A stretch of 64,000 nucleotides of DNA. Source: Macrothele yani. Lineage: Eukaryota > Arthropoda > Arachnida > Araneae > Macrothelidae. The notes below the pieces were generated by a model that was not told where the DNA came from, searched no databases, and worked only from the letters and a program-made list of their open reading frames with translations. This document shows, in pieces, positions 10,701 through 22,201 of this stretch. The position numbers and the translations under genes are program-made. The DNA is taken from positions 38,149,501-38,213,500 of the forward strand of contig CM077011.1 of the NCBI GenBank assembly GCA_039090855.1, written 5' to 3'. Each line of letters opens with the position of its first letter. Within the stretch, counting starts at the first letter, position 1.

Positions 10701-12480
10701 CATCACAATAACACTGCTTTTCAATTATCACATGCCCAACTAAACTATTATCGATGCATCAAAATTTACTGTGCTCAAACATCAAACCAAATTTTTCCGA
10801 TACATCAAAATTTACTGGCCTGGGAAGTTGCTAAAATACCAGACATGACAACACAAAAAAAAAACCATAAATGAAAGCATTTTCAACTCCCTCTCTTTTT
10901 TTTCCTGAACTTATACCTGAGGAACTAATAAATCTTAATTTTGAAAACTGAACGACAACAATATGGGGACATCTGTCCCACATCCAGCTAACCTCAAAAA
11001 AAAAAAAAAGAAAATTTCTTCTTCTTTTTTTTTTTTTTTTCGCAGAACTGTAAATTTGATTTCACACTGCTGACCCACTCGTTCAACAATTCCGCAGCGG
11101 TCACAACATAATACAAAAAAAAAATCGAGACAGAATTTACCTTCTGGGCTGGGCAGGAATAACTCTTGTTTCAAATAAAAAAAAATCTTCTCGTCACACT
11201 GTCACTGTTGATCCTCTCTTCGCCTCCAACAATGTCTTTCTCTTTCCTTTTGGACACAATGTGCCCGAGCACTTCACCTGAACACAGGGAAAACAAAAGA
11301 CATCCCGAAGCTGGTGATGATGCACCCTCTCAGAGGGAGTAATTCTCCCTTGTCCTTTTCGATGCCCATGGCTCTCCCCTGGTAGGAATTTGGTCGGCTG
11401 CATTGGAAGGTGGACGGCATCATCCACGGAGGTTCCCCTATCTTTATCCATCAGCTCTCACGAGAATGCTTAGGAGTGCATCGGTGATCATCTTTCGCTG
11501 CGCCCCGAGGAGGTCTCGTCCTACGGTGGTCCTGTCCTTTCTTCATAATTTCTTCCACCTCTTTTCATTTGGTGGAATCAGTGAGCAATTCATCGCAAGC
11601 CCTGAGCTCCTTTTTTCTCTTTTTTTTTTTTTGTAACTAACCATGAACCTGACAAGTCCCCAAGCTAGAAGACCGTCGCTACTAGGCTCCTTTAAGCTTT
11701 TTACCTCGATGTCAAATCATGGTGGTCAGCAAATGCTCTCCCCACCAAAAGGCGAGGAGAGACTCGGCTGTCCCCTCTTTCTCCCGGCCAGCGAGAGGAC
11801 AAGAACAAAAGTGACTGAGACAAGCGTCTCAAAGTGTCAAAGAAGTCTCGCGTGTTGGAAAAAAATGCTGACCCCTGATTGGCTGACCTTTTCCCTAGTA
11901 ACAGCAATTATCTCCCACGCCTCAAGTGACCTCTGACCTTCACACGTAGGGACCAAGCCTCTTGACCCTGAGGTCTAAAAATAGATTCTGCTGCTGAATT
12001 CCTTACCCAAAAGACGAAAAGATGTTGCACTTTTGGGCGACTTTTCACGACGTTTGGAAACAGGAACGCAAAAAATGGCGAATTCTTGCTTTGCAGAAAA
12101 TCACTAATTTTAATTTTCTTTTTCTCTCGTTCCGTGATGTTAAACTAAAATTAATTTTGATTCTCTGAGGTGCACACCTACTCGCCTTTTCCTATCGCGA
12201 TAAAAGAACAGATAAATTAATTATTTCCAAAACCCCAAAGTCAGTTAAATCAAATATTATTCTCTTTTTTTTTTTTTTCATTAACATGAAATTTTGTTTT
12301 CCTGGTTGTGATTAAGACAAGCGAATTTTGCGCACGAATTCCCCTGCCTTTCAACCAGGAATTTTCTTCTAACGTATGTCATGGAAGAAAATTTTTGCAT
12401 TAATTAATCTCCGATAAACCAACAGAAAGATTGATCAGGTCTCTCTGAAATTCACCAGAGGTTAAAATTTTCGCCGTGAC
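7730..12480. other. unassigned AT-rich DNA, G-poor plus strand
   Basis: I recognise no gene or element in this 4.7-kb stretch. From about 8530 to 10900 the plus strand is conspicuously rich in A and C and poor in G, with few long frames. A local duplication of the block ATCCCAGGAAAATTCACTTA lies at about 9978-10085, and a short one (CATCAAAATTTACTG) at about 10758-10820. A hairpin with arms TTCCTGGTTG and CAACCAGGAA is near 12298-12362. The sequence could be a transcribed non-coding region or an unknown element. Confidence 0.4.
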
Positions 12481-12486
12481 ACTTTA

Positions 12487-12572
12487 CCGGAATTCGAACC
12501 CAGATCCCCTCCGTTGGGTGAATGATCAGAAACCATCGCTTAGACCACTGCGCCCCCAGGGCGACCCACATT
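12487..12572 (-). repeat. tRNA-like SINE head
   Basis: On the minus strand it reads as a tRNA-like head with A-box (GGCGCAGTGGTCTAAGCGAT) and B-box (GGGTTCGAATTCC), close to the head of the SINE at 7480. The SINE body and A-tail are absent. It abuts the transposon-end repeat at 12590-12860. Confidence 0.65.
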
Positions 12573-12589
12573 TTTTCGCATTTGCAGAG

Positions 12590-12862
12590 TCCCCTTCCAT
12601 CTTTTGTTATGGAACAAAAACATTTATGTACTATTTTTGCCTCGCTGAACAAGTTTGTAATGCACTTTTTTTGCCCTATCTGCAAAGGGGGGCGCGTTAG
12701 CCCCTCAACAGCCCCCAAAGGGGGGGGGGCGAGGGGATCCCACGTGGTGTTATTGTGCGCACCATAGGGGTTTTCTGCACAACTTCACAAGAAGTAAATC
12801 GCTAACTGGCATAGTTCATGACATATTGGCCTGATCACTGACTTTCCTTGTAACCCTGTATA
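12590..12862 (-). repeat. transposon-end repeat, inverse of 3710-3935
   Basis: On the minus strand it starts with TTATACAGGGTTACAAGGAA and runs through the same blocks as the copy at 3.7-3.9 kb, with an extra GC-rich part. The terminus CAGGGTTACAAGG is of the kind found at the ends of Tc1/mariner-superfamily elements. No transposase remains next to it. Confidence 0.6.
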
Positions 12863-13619
12863 AGAAAAAAAATACCGAAAATAAAAGAAATGCTTTCGTA
12901 TGTTCAAAATCAATGCGCGAATTTTGCAGCTCGGGGTACGTAATAAATTTTTGCGTGTTTTTCTTATAACAGCGCATACCCAACCTAAATTGGCACGCGA
13001 CATCCTATTTTATATAAATATATATATATATATTATTTGGAAACTTTTCACCTCTAAAAAAGTATTTTATTGGAGAGCAAAAGGGACTCCTTAGATACTT
13101 GGGTGAAGGAAGAGACATTACGACTTTACATCTAAGTCTTACTTTGCACTAAAAGGTACACTTCAGTGCACTAAAAGAAGAGTCAAACCATTCAACCATT
13201 GCTGTCCAGTTTTGTCTCTTGAAACGGATTTAACCCACTTCATCATCGGAAAGGATCCTTTATTTGCCGTTGAGTGAGACTGGGAGCTAACCCAAAACTT
13301 TTTATAGCTTCCGAATACTTGGCCAGAATTCCTGTTCACAGACAACAAAACCGGTGAACGTCGGTGGGTATTAATTTTTCTAGTGTCTTTACGCTTTCAT
13401 TTATCACACCGCATAAGATATTCTGACTTAACTGCTGTACGAATCACTGACTTTCAAAATAAGGCTTTGTGAAACGCAGTAAATTAACCTTGTCCGGCGA
13501 TGTTTTACAGTTCCTACTGTAGAGAGTTGACGGTGTTCCTGAATAAATAGAGGGAGATAGAAAGATGAGAAATCAGCACACATAAAAAAAGTGTAATGAC
13601 TAAAGAAAAAAAAATGTTG

Positions 13620-13655
13620 AACGTGTCGATTAATTAATTAATTAATTAATTAATC
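13620..13655. repeat. (TTAA)n microsatellite
   Basis: A run of about seven TTAA units. No function is evident. Poly-AT tracts of this type are common in non-coding DNA of such genomes. Confidence 0.9.
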
Positions 13656-13675
13656 GGAAACTTGAGACCTGGTCG

Positions 13676-13748
13676 TTCTGGGTGGTGTAGTGGTTAGCAT
13701 ACCCGGGAGCTATCTGGGAGACGCGGATTCGATTCCCGCTTTAGGACG
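13676..13748 (+). other. tRNA-like sequence, probably pseudogene or SINE head
   Basis: An A-box-like TGGTGTAGTGGTTAGCAT and a B-box-like GGATTCGATTCCC are at tRNA spacing, and an anticodon-stem-like pair (CCCGG/CTGGG) lies between them. The acceptor stem pairs poorly and the anticodon loop lacks the invariant T before the anticodon. I reject a functional tRNA and call it tRNA-derived. Confidence 0.55.
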
Positions 13749-13837
13749 ACGAAATTTTCAAGTTTTCGGATATTATCTGACTTACCATCCTTGTCATATT
13801 TACACCAAAAAACGGATTGTCATCTTCAAAATTTGTA

Positions 13838-14116
13838 GAAAATAGTAACACTATACTAGTGATCCAATTTATTGGCGTTGGAAATAAACACATAAACGTT
13901 TCCAAGCTTTCGCACATCAACCAGATAGCTTTTTCAAGGAAGTTAGACAGAAACTGCCTTGAAAAAGTTTCTGTCTAACTTCCTTGAAAAAGCCATCTGG
14001 CTGATGTGCGAAAGCTTGGAAACGCTTATGTGTTTATTTCCTACGCCAATAAATCGGATCACTAGTATAGTGTTACGATTTTCTACTTAACTGATGTACC
14101 GTTCTTCGTTATAAAT
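13838..14116. mobile_element. palindromic Penelope-like fragment (PLE-B) with 13-bp target duplication
   Basis: Two copies of the same ~125-bp sequence lie head to head, joined near 13957, forming a long inverted repeat. The sequence (CTTGAAAAAGCCATCTGGCT, then GATGTGCGAAAGCTTGGAAA) recurs once at about 22300-22410. TTCAAAATTTGTA flanks the insertion exactly at 13825-13837 and 14117-14129. An uninterrupted version of the target lies inverted near 27820-27860. The head-to-head layout is typical of Penelope elements, but no coding part remains, so the family name is inferred from structure. Confidence 0.65.
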
Positions 14117-14750
14117 TTCAAAATTTGTATTATATGATTTAATCCCGTATTCCATTCATGACTCACTTATTATATTGTTACGAATTTTCCCTCATTATTT
14201 TGATTATAATGGGCGTGGCTAATCAGGCAGATTAATGATTTGATTAATTAATGCGTGGGTGCTGTTTGGGTTTTTAAACAAAGAAAAGAGAATTCCCAAA
14301 ATGAAGCTGGGTCCACCCAAAAGGCTTTATCGCTGCGTATGGAACCCCGAGGGCGACGAAAATAGTCGGTAATTCAGCAGATGTGTCAGGCTCCTGGTAT
14401 ATTTTACTTTCCCTTAAACGTAACTGAAAGTCATTGCTAGAATTAGAAAATCTCAAGTTCCAAAACATTCAGTTGCTTTGAAAAATCATGATGGAAAAAC
14501 TAGTGGAATTTGTGATGATTCCACTTCTCTTACAGAAAAAATAAAATTATAAACCTATTTAGAAAAATAATAAGCGCCTGTGGAAAGTGAAATGGCTAAT
14601 TAACCCGAATTGATAGCGAAAAACATTTCGTCAACTCGCGATTCGAGGCCTCTTCGTATCTTCTTTAAACGCAACCAAATAGTAAATGTCTTCCTAGGTA
14701 GTCGGTAGCGCGCGTCGCTGACGTCCAAGCCATATCGAATCGAACACACC

Positions 14751-14952
14751 AAGGGGAAAGATGTTTTCACTTGGTACGTCAGGAAAAAAGGACTGAAAAA
14801 AAAAAAAATCAGAGATTTCGGTATAAATTCCGAAACTGGCTTTTCTGAATGACAAGGGGAAAGATGTTTTCACTTGGTACGTCAGGAAAAAAAGGACTGA
14901 AAAAAAAAATCAGAGATTTCGGTATAAAATCCGAAACTGACTTTTCTGAATG
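14751..14952. repeat. 103-bp tandem duplication
   Basis: The block starting AAGGGGAAAGATGTTTTCAC and ending TTTTCTGAATGA occurs twice directly in tandem, differing mainly in A-run length and a few bases. It holds no coding frame. Confidence 0.85.
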
Positions 14953-14959
14953 AAACGGA

Positions 14960-16057
14960 ATTATTGACAACGGCAAATCTGTCAAAATACTGAAGTTCGA
15001 AATGTAAACTCTTTAAAACGAAAATTTCGTTAAAAGTCGGAGACGTACAAGCAGAATGTAGACGCGTACGCCGTACGCGGATAGTTTCCAAATTATTAGC
15101 AGATTTTGCAGATAGTTTTTGCTTGTAGATTAAAGGAAATAAAATGTTACTTACAGCAATTAAAACACTTACTCAAGACTTCACTCCGATTAATATATTT
15201 ATTTCTATTTTAATCTGAAGAGCTTTCTTTTAATTTTCCCATCTTCTGAGTTCTTTTGTTTTTACAGACTTTTCTGGCCTCCAGATTTTATCAAGGTCTG
15301 TTATCAACGTATAGGAACTGTATCAAAAGTTTCGTTTACATAGAAAGAATTTAAATTTCATTGCCAAGTTCTTGCAGTTGCCAGTTATTCAATTAAGGTT
15401 ATTTCTCTATGTATTTTGTAAGTCTACTGGTTTTGAATTAAGTTGTTGAAAATACTATTTATAATTTTTGAGGTTCATTAATGGAACTGTTTTTTCTAGA
15501 TATAAAAACTTTCTTTTAAAAATTAGTCTCTTGTTTTTATGAGGTTCATAGTTCAATATTTTTATATTTTGACCTAAAGTCTATTTCGCACACTTGCTGC
15601 ACATTCAGTTGTACTTCTTTTGTCCTCACTGAAATCTGTAATGTTCTAATAATTGTTTATTGTTTTATTAATTTTTCTTTATATTATCTTATTCTACTGT
15701 TATCGTGTGTGTAATTCGTGGGTTTGCAGCAAGTTTTCTGCTTCAATGGTTGTGTACGCAGATACATTTTATTTTTATACAACTCTGCGTACAAATAACT
15801 TTTGGGGCAAGTTATGTTCATGAATGTTCCGTGAATTCACACGACTTGTTTTTACAGTGCAGTTCTACATTCGGAATCAGGTAGCAGACACATGGAAGGA
15901 TAAATTGTCTTTATTGCGCGCGTTTAAAGTCGTGCAATTTGAAAAAAAAATGCTCGGAAAATTTAAAAAAATGCTAAATCATTATTATTTTTATTTTTTT
16001 TTTTTTTTTTGGTGTTAACAGTTGAATTCTGTTCGGAACATCAGCAAATACTGGTTA
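14960..16057. other. unassigned AT-rich DNA
   Basis: I see no gene or repeat family here. The sequence is T-rich on the plus strand with scattered ATTTTT runs and a T run at about 15992-16009. Open frames are short and without recognisable motifs. Confidence 0.5.
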
Positions 16058-16059
16058 TA

Positions 16060-17381
16060 CAGGGTGATTCAAAAGTCCCCGAACTTTGAATTCAAATATT
16101 TCTACCACGAATATAGTGATGTATAACTATTTTTACATACTGTTATATTGACACTCATACTTACAGTTAATGAAAACCACTTTAAAATAAATGCTGGAAT
16201 TGTCCACCATTCTGTTGAGGACACAACCGACGACACATGTTAGCAGACACTCTTCTCAGCGTGTTTTCTGGTATTTCCCTCACGGCTGTAATGATGTTGT
16301 TCCGCAGGTCATGTACCGTCTTAGGGTTGTTGTGGTAAACTGTGTCTTTCAGGTAGCCCCACAAACAAAAGTCTGAAGGACTCAAGTCTGGTGAGCGAGG
16401 CGGCCAAAGTTTTTTCGAGAGTAATCGATCGTGGAAGAGCTCACGGAGCATCTCCTTTTGTGTCGTTTGATGTGTGGCACGTTGCTCCATCTTGTTGAAA
16501 CCAACAGTAACGTTCGTGTTCTTCCAACATCGCTACAAATGAATGGATGATGTCTGCATACACAGCGGAATTTACAGTTGTAAAAATATGGCCCTACAAT
16601 TCGCCGTCTAGACATGGCGCACCGCATTCTCCAACTTTCTGACAGTGAAGCCCAACCTAATGCAATGCGTGTGGATTCTCCGCAGCCCATATGCGAGTGT
16701 TTTGGCTATTCCATTCCAATGAAAGCATGCCTCGTCACTGAAAAAAGTGTTGTTAGGCTGGTTAGTCACATTGTTACGCGTGAAACTCTTAAACCATTGG
16801 CAATGCGCTTTTCCGAGTCCAGAAAACGTAGCTCTTGCACTACTCGAATTCTGTACGGCCATAGCATTAGACGTTCAGTAGCCATCTGGCAGGCTGAATA
16901 CGATGCCCCTAACTCTTGAGACAGCCGCTGAAGTGACTTCCGGGGAGAGCGCTGCATGGAAACGTGAAATTTCTCCTGAAACGTGGTCGTCACCACGAAC
17001 GGCCGGCCGCATTTAGGCTTATCCTGAACACTGCCTGTCTCGCGAAACCGACTCGCAAGGTCATACAGAGTTGTTTTCCCTGGTGTAGGAGCGCCAGAAA
17101 ACTTCCTTTGAAAGAGCTGGGTGCAACGTTCGTAAGATTTTTTCCACAAAATAAACTTCTATTAAAGCGACTCTGTTCTTGCGTGAGACTCATCGTTGAC
17201 TGAACGTTACTGCTTGCCAGCGTCCGCGTAAGCGTGGTGTCACGTGGTGCTATCCCGTGGCGCAGCTCGTTCCCCAAGGTCACACACAACAGCCACAAGC
17301 AGCAATACCCGGATATCTTTTATGGTTTTTACAGCAAATACTTTTTAAAATATAGAGTTCGGGGACTTTTGAATCAGCCTG
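16060..17381. mobile_element. complete IS630/mariner-like DNA transposon with TIRs
   Basis: The element has terminal inverted repeats: CAGGGTGATTCAAAAGTCCC at the left and CAGGCTGATTCAAAAGTCCC on the opposite strand at the right. It is flanked by TA at 16058-16059 and 17382-17383, the standard Tc1/mariner target duplication. It is 1322 bp long and carries one transposase gene on the minus strand. The gene is frameshifted, so the copy should not be autonomous, but its ends are intact. Confidence 0.9.
16182..17193 (-). pseudogene. frameshifted DDE/D transposase of the 16.1-kb element
   Basis: The probable start is ATG at 17193 (MSLTQEQ). After a frameshift near 17150 comes the helix-turn-helix region (KSYERCTQLFQRKFSGAPTP, then TLYDLASRF). 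The first catalytic Asp is in FFSDEACFHWNG, the second in WFQQDGATCH (a different frame, near 16480-16500), and the third acid in PRSPDLSPSDFCLWG (near 16395-16410). The third residue is Asp, so it belongs with DDxD members of the IS630/Tc1/mariner group. The C-terminus ends at 16182. At least two frameshifts separate the blocks. The protein would have been about 335 residues, usual for the family. Confidence 0.85.
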
Positions 17382-17382
17382 T

Positions 17383-17763
17383 ATATAAAGAAATGTGAAC
17401 AACAGTATGAAATTCGTTTTCTGAACCAAGGAAAGCAGAAAGGTTTATATAAACTAGAGAAAGACAAAACAGCCAAAAATTTGACAGGGGTTTGCTGCCT
17501 TCTAGAAGGATGAAGTAAATGAAAAGGTGTTACCGATTTGTCCGATGTATTCAGCGTGACCTTTAATAAAAACAAAAATGGCATAAATTTAGCAATGTTT
17601 CAGGCATTAAGTCACTGCAAAAAAGGTTAAGGATAACTAAATTAATTCCACAAAGACCCTGCTTTCTATGAATTGAGAGCCTGGAAATCCGGGTTTCCTC
17701 GAATACCTGTTAGATCTGCTGCACTTCATTCGGGAAACAAGTGTATATATTCAGCAATAATAT
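17383..17763. other. unassigned spacer
   Basis: AT-rich spacer between the 16.1-kb element and Tc1-A. I see no gene or repeat in it. Confidence 0.5.
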
Positions 17764-17764
17764 A

Positions 17765-18978
17765 CACTGAGTGGCCACTTTATTATGACCACCGGACAGT
17801 TTTAAGCAAATGAGCTATGGATGCACGCTGTTGCCGCCTGAGGGCGAGGCTAGTATAAAAAGGGAAAGCTTAGTGCTTGCAACAGTAGTAAAGTGACTTT
17901 TGGGTGACGAGATGGGGAAAAATGCGATTTGACGGACTTTCAACGTGGGATGATTGTAGGAGCTTGTAGCCATGGAGCGAGTATCGCCGAAACCGCCGCC
18001 TTCGTGAAATGTTCCAGAGCAGCTGTTTTTAAAGTGTTTAAAGACTGGACTGTCAGCCAAAAACTGGGTCTCTACGCGCAACGTGTGGTCGTCATCGACT
18101 AGTGACTGCTCGGGCGGAACGGAGAGTGTCCAGACTGGTAACAGACAACAGAAGGGCAACAGTGCAGTAAATTACAGACTATCTTAATCAAGGATCCCCT
18201 CAAATGATCTCTGCACGCACTGTTCGCCGTACACTGCATCGGATGAGATATGGCAGCCGAAGGCCTGTTCGAACACCTTTGCTGTCTGCAATTAACAAGA
18301 GAAAACGTCTCCAATTCGCACAGGAGCATAAGGATTGGACAGTCGATAATTGGAAATTATGTGGTCCGATGAATCACGTCTTCAGTTGCACCATGCCGAT
18401 GGCCGAGTGAGAATTTGGCGGAAACAGCACGAAAGCATGGACCCCAAATGCATTGCCGCAACCCTTCAAGCTGGTGGAGGTAACGTTATGGTTTGGGGAA
18501 TGTTTTCCTGGCATGCTTTGGACCCTTTAATTCGTGTTGATCAACGTCTGACTGGCACATTATATCTAAACATCGTTGCGGACCAAGTGCATCCTGTCAT
18601 GCGGATGGTTTATCCCAATGGCGATGGCTACTTTCAACAAGATAATGCATCCTGTCATAGTGCTCGTATTGTACAGGATTGGTTTCAGGAACACGCCGGT
18701 GAGTTTACTTTGCTTAGGTGGCCCCCACAATCTCCAGATCTCAAACCCATTGAGAATTTGTGGGATGAAGTTGAACGAGCCATCAGACAGCTGGATCCAC
18801 AACCCTGCAATCTCACACTCCTGGAAAGTGCTGTTCATCAAGCATGGTCTCAGATTCCACAAACCACCTATTAACATCTCGTGGAGTCCATGCCACGAAG
18901 AATCAACGCAGTATTAAAGGCAAAAAGTGGCCCAACAAAGTACTGAGGGGGTGGTCATAATAAAGTGGCCACTCAGTG
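17765..18978. mobile_element. Tc1-A, complete element with TIRs
   Basis: The inverted ends are CACTGAGTGGCCACTTTATT, continuing ATGACCACC, and match the right end in reverse. It is flanked by TA at 17763-17764 and 18979-18980. Length is 1214 bp. A transposase gene on the plus strand is broken. A second copy, missing its right end, is nested in Tc1-B at 59327-60503. Confidence 0.9.
17912..18946 (+). pseudogene. Tc1-A transposase, frameshifted and with a nonsense codon
   Basis: It would be a DD34E Tc1 transposase of about 340 residues. The start at 17912 (MGK) is followed at once by a one-base loss in an A run compared with the 59-kb copy. The N-terminal helix-turn-helix region runs to about 18300, and an open part follows at 18350. 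Catalytic blocks are MWSDESRLQLHHADG, FQQDNASCHSARI and SPDLKPIENLWDEVE, so the D, D and E are all kept. A TAA at 18872-18874 replaces the Gln codon that the 59-kb copy has. The frame ends at 18944-18946. Inactive by itself; it could be mobilised in trans. Confidence 0.9.
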
Positions 18979-19000
18979 TATACTTTTCTGAGTGCATCTT

Positions 19001-19570
19001 TTTTACGCTTTCCAACCATAGGTTGAAGAAGCGTGTATGCTCCAGCTTTGTCCGTCCGTACGTCTGTCTGTCTGTCTGTCCGCACCATAACCCACGTAAC
19101 AATGGTTCGATTTCGACAAAACTTTAGTATGTGGTGGGGACCACCTGGGAACGAACCCTATTGAAAATGGGTAAAATGGGTTTAAAGGTCAGGACATAGG
19201 AGCGGGATCCATTCCATCGCCCTTATGCGTCATAACTCACATAAAATGCTTCGCTTGCGACAAAGCTTTCGTATGTTGTTCTGGAGGTATACTGAACCGG
19301 TTCTGTTGAATATCATCGAAAAGGAGTCAAAGGTCAGGGCACAGGAGCGAGATTTATTCATCAGCCATTATCCTCATAACTTGACTAAAAATGCTTCTAT
19401 TGCGGCAAAACTTTAGTATGTTGTTAGGTATACTGAACCAGTTCTTCTGAATAACATCGAAATGTCAGGGCACAGGAGCGTGATTTATTACACAGCCAAT
19501 ATCCTCATAACTTGGGTAATTATTTCTGGTATGTTGGAAAGCGTATCATAATCAATGCATTGCATGATTC
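19001..19570. mobile_element. satellite-carrying repeat element, copy 1
   Basis: It starts with TTTTTTACGCTTTCCAACCA, then a (TCTG)n-rich block, then about three diverged ~146-bp units (CTCATAACTTG...TTTAGTATGT...GTCAAAGGTCAGG...AGGAGCG), and ends in TATGTTGGAAAGCGTATCAT with AATGCATTGCAT. The start and end contain an inverted TACGCTTTCCAAC pair. The same layout, with more units, is at 29640-30640. There is no coding sequence; family unknown. Confidence 0.65.
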
Positions 19571-19824
19571 TGCTAATTTGTTTGTTATGTAATGTGAAGC
19601 CACAAGGGATTTCGACTATTAACGGTTTGAAGTGCAAAGTAAGAGATGTAGGTGAATGGTAGTGAAAAGGCTGAAACTGTCTCGCCGACCCCGCTGTGCA
19701 GAGCGACATGCAACCATTATTCTTGGTGGTGAGTCAGTGCCTTATAATGTGTTCGTCTTCCAGCCTGTGTTTATGACTAAGTAGAAGCCATGCGAGATAC
19801 AAAAGTAAAACTATTCTGTAAACT

Positions 19825-19859
<35 letters not shown>

Positions 19860-19975
19860 GTCTCTCTCTCTCTCACTGTCTTTCTCTCTCTGTCTCTCTC
19901 TCTCTCTCACTGTCTTTCTCTCTCTGTCTCTCTCTCCCCCTCTCTCTTTCCCTCTCCCCCCTCTCTCTTTTTCTG
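19825..19975 (+). repeat. (CT)n microsatellite
   Basis: A polypyrimidine tract of CT repeats with some TGTCT and TTTCT interruptions. An open frame passes through it, giving Leu/Ser repeats; this is a by-product of the repeat. Confidence 0.95.
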
Positions 19976-20029
19976 CTAAGGCATGCCTCCTGGGCCCTTG
20001 GTAACAGTCCCCAAGGCTATAGTCCCTAT

Positions 20030-20784
20030 AGACCCCACCTTAATCTGGCCTCTAGCAACAGGTGTGGCATTGTCTGCTCCACAGTTCGACGCCGTCTGCT
20101 GCAAAGAGGACTGGTTGCACGCATTCTTTTGCTGCGAATTTTTTTGATCATGAACGCCCCAGGCTGGAGTGGGGTTTTCAGTACAAACAATGGCGTGCTG
20201 ATTGGCAACATGTGTTTTTGTAGGAGTCCCGATTCAACTTGGACTTCCATGATGGCCGCATACGCATTGGACGGTATTGTGGTGAGCGTCTTCTTCCAGC
20301 ATGCATTGCCAAGCGTCATACGAGCCGAACGCCAAGTGTGATGGTGTGGGTTTCTATTGGGTACCATTCACGAACTCGGCTGCTACGACTTGATGGCAAT
20401 CTCAACAGCGACCGCTACATCAGCGAAGTTTTACAGGCAGAAGTCATACGCTTCCTTCAGAGCACTCCTGGCGCTATATTCCAACAGGAAAATGCCCAAC
20501 CACATATTGCCAGAAATGTTCAAACCCTCTTCGCAGCACAGCAGATACCGCTTCTTCCCTGGCCTGCACGTTCTCCAGATATGTCGCCTATTGAACATGT
20601 CTAGGATATGGTCACTCGGTAACTGGCCCATCAAAGTCCTCTAGCAGTCAGTACCAATGATCTGTGGACTCGCATAAATGCCGCTTGGCAAGCAATTACC
20701 CAGGACCCCATCCAAAGCCTTTTTGATTCAATGCCACGCCGTCTGAAGCTCTTATTGCAGCTCGTGGAGGCTTCACAAGATACT
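20030..20784 (+). pseudogene. Tc1-F transposase remnant
   Basis: A Tc1-like transposase without recognisable inverted ends. Visible blocks in several frames: the region after the first Asp (DFHDGRIRIGRYCGERLLPA), SVMVWVSIGYHSRTRLLR, the second catalytic block FQQENAQPHIARNV (Glu in place of the usual Asp), and WPARSPDMSPIEHV. The last is followed by a TAG where Trp is expected. The C-terminus near 20740-20784 reads PRRLKLLLQLVEASQ in one frame and ends at 20784 in the original one. The first catalytic block is scrambled. The gene is dead. Confidence 0.8.
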
Positions 20785-20789
20785 GATTT

Positions 20790-21880
20790 TTGCTGGTAGA
20801 AATTGTTGTATTGTTCTGAAAACTAAATCGCTTATGTTCAGTTATATCAGTAATGTGTGGTATTAATATAAATTTCATTCGAATCGCATGGTTCCTTCTT
20901 GGTGTTGCAATTTTCACAAACAGTAGCGTACATGTGCTCCATTGTTAGTTTGACAACAGCCCTGTCTATTTCTTCATACGGACGCAGAACAACTGCTATC
21001 CTTGAACTTTATGGGCATTCGCGTTTTGTGTGATAATTCCATAGCTTTTTGAAGCGTGTAACTTCTGGAAAACCATCTGCACGTTTCTCACGTACGTGGT
21101 CAATAGAACTTTCAAGTTCACAGAAACGTTCTTTTTTTTAGTAAATGCTTTTCGGTAAGAACTTGCGTGACTGAACGTATTCTTTATTTGCACCGATCTA
21201 CGAACGTTTAGTTCGGTCACAAGGAGCCTTTTCCTAGCTGAACAATTGTTTATAGGTTCAGCTTTGTTCATCAACATTAATTCGAAGTTTGCAAAAGAAT
21301 ATATCCTCACACTCGAAGAATTCTGGGGAACAAGATGTTCTACTTTTCCTACGGAATCATTACGACCCATAATAAATTCAGTAAACTTTTGAAATGTTCT
21401 GAAACTGCGGTTTGAAAATAAACTAATAAGTACACTTCAGACAATTATTCAATGCTCGTACTTGAAAATAAGTAGCTAAGCGGGTGATATGCGAGACCTA
21501 GCTTCTGTGTGAAGAAAATCAATCTTGCTGGTGCTTTTGCACTTTGCGAATAACAAACGCAGAGACTTGTCGCGCCAAGTGCGTTTGTTTTTTAAATAAT
21601 CGCAGACGCAATTATTGCGTAAAGACAACAGCGGTCGGCGCGGCACACGAATCGGGTTTACAACACACGGAAGGAACTCAGGCATTATTGTTGTGTTACT
21701 ACACGGCTCGAAAACATTGACCTAGAAATGCTGACGTAGCAAGACAGTTTATCTAAGTATGCGAATCCAAGAAAACCTCCGGTTTTCAGAATAAATAAAC
21801 GAAAGAAAAACTACTTTCAGGTGAATACGGTATTCAACAAACGTGCCATCTTGACGACTCGTGTTCACAAAGAAATACAG
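20790..21880. other. unassigned DNA
   Basis: I see no gene, RNA or repeat family here. Open frames are short and lack recognisable domains. Confidence 0.45.
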
Positions 21881-21889
21881 GGAAACCTC

Positions 21890-22187
21890 TACTTACAAAC
21901 CAATAAAGGGTGAATTGATAACTACTTACAAACCAATAAAGGGCGAATTGATAACTACTTACAAACCAATAAAGGGCGAATTGATAACTACTTACAAACC
22001 AATAAAGGGCGAATTGATAACTACTTACAAACCAATAAAGGGCGAATTGATAACTACCTACAAACCAATAAAGAGCGAATTGATAACTACTTACAAACCA
22101 ATAAAGGGCGAATTGATAACTACTTACAAACCAATAAAGGGCGAATTGATAACTACTTACAAACCAATAAAGTGCGAATTGATAACA
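21890..22187. repeat. 33-bp minisatellite, nine units
   Basis: Nine nearly identical 33-bp units, each with ACCAATAAAGGGCGAATTGA followed by TAACTACTTACAA. Because 33 is a multiple of three, an open frame runs through with an 11-residue repeat (TYKPIKGELIT). I do not think it is coding: there is no context, and the unit contains AATAAA. CCAATAAA also occurs near the PLE-B sequence downstream (22380), so the array may descend from a Penelope-like 3' tail. Confidence 0.9.
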
Positions 22188-22201
22188 AGGAAGAGTACAC
22201 C

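Noticed and set aside
11643..11936. 97-codon frame as a host exon
   Set aside because: It has an equally open antisense frame, no recognisable domain and no convincing splice sites.
13922..14010. Hammerhead ribozyme in PLE-B (CTGATG...GGAAAC)
   Set aside because: The core reads CTGATGT and lacks the required A, and stem II does not form.
18566..18917. Open frames antisense or overlapping to Tc1-A (and the similar ones at 60139-60454)
   Set aside because: They are shadows of the conserved transposase frame, and occur in the same place in both copies for that reason.
19790..20341. Leu/Ser-rich open frame of 183 codons
   Set aside because: It runs through a (CT)n microsatellite and then out of frame into a transposase remnant.
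21890..22187. A repeat protein, or a CRISPR array
   Set aside because: The units are directly joined without spacers, so it is no CRISPR. The open frame follows from the 33-bp unit length and has no gene context.
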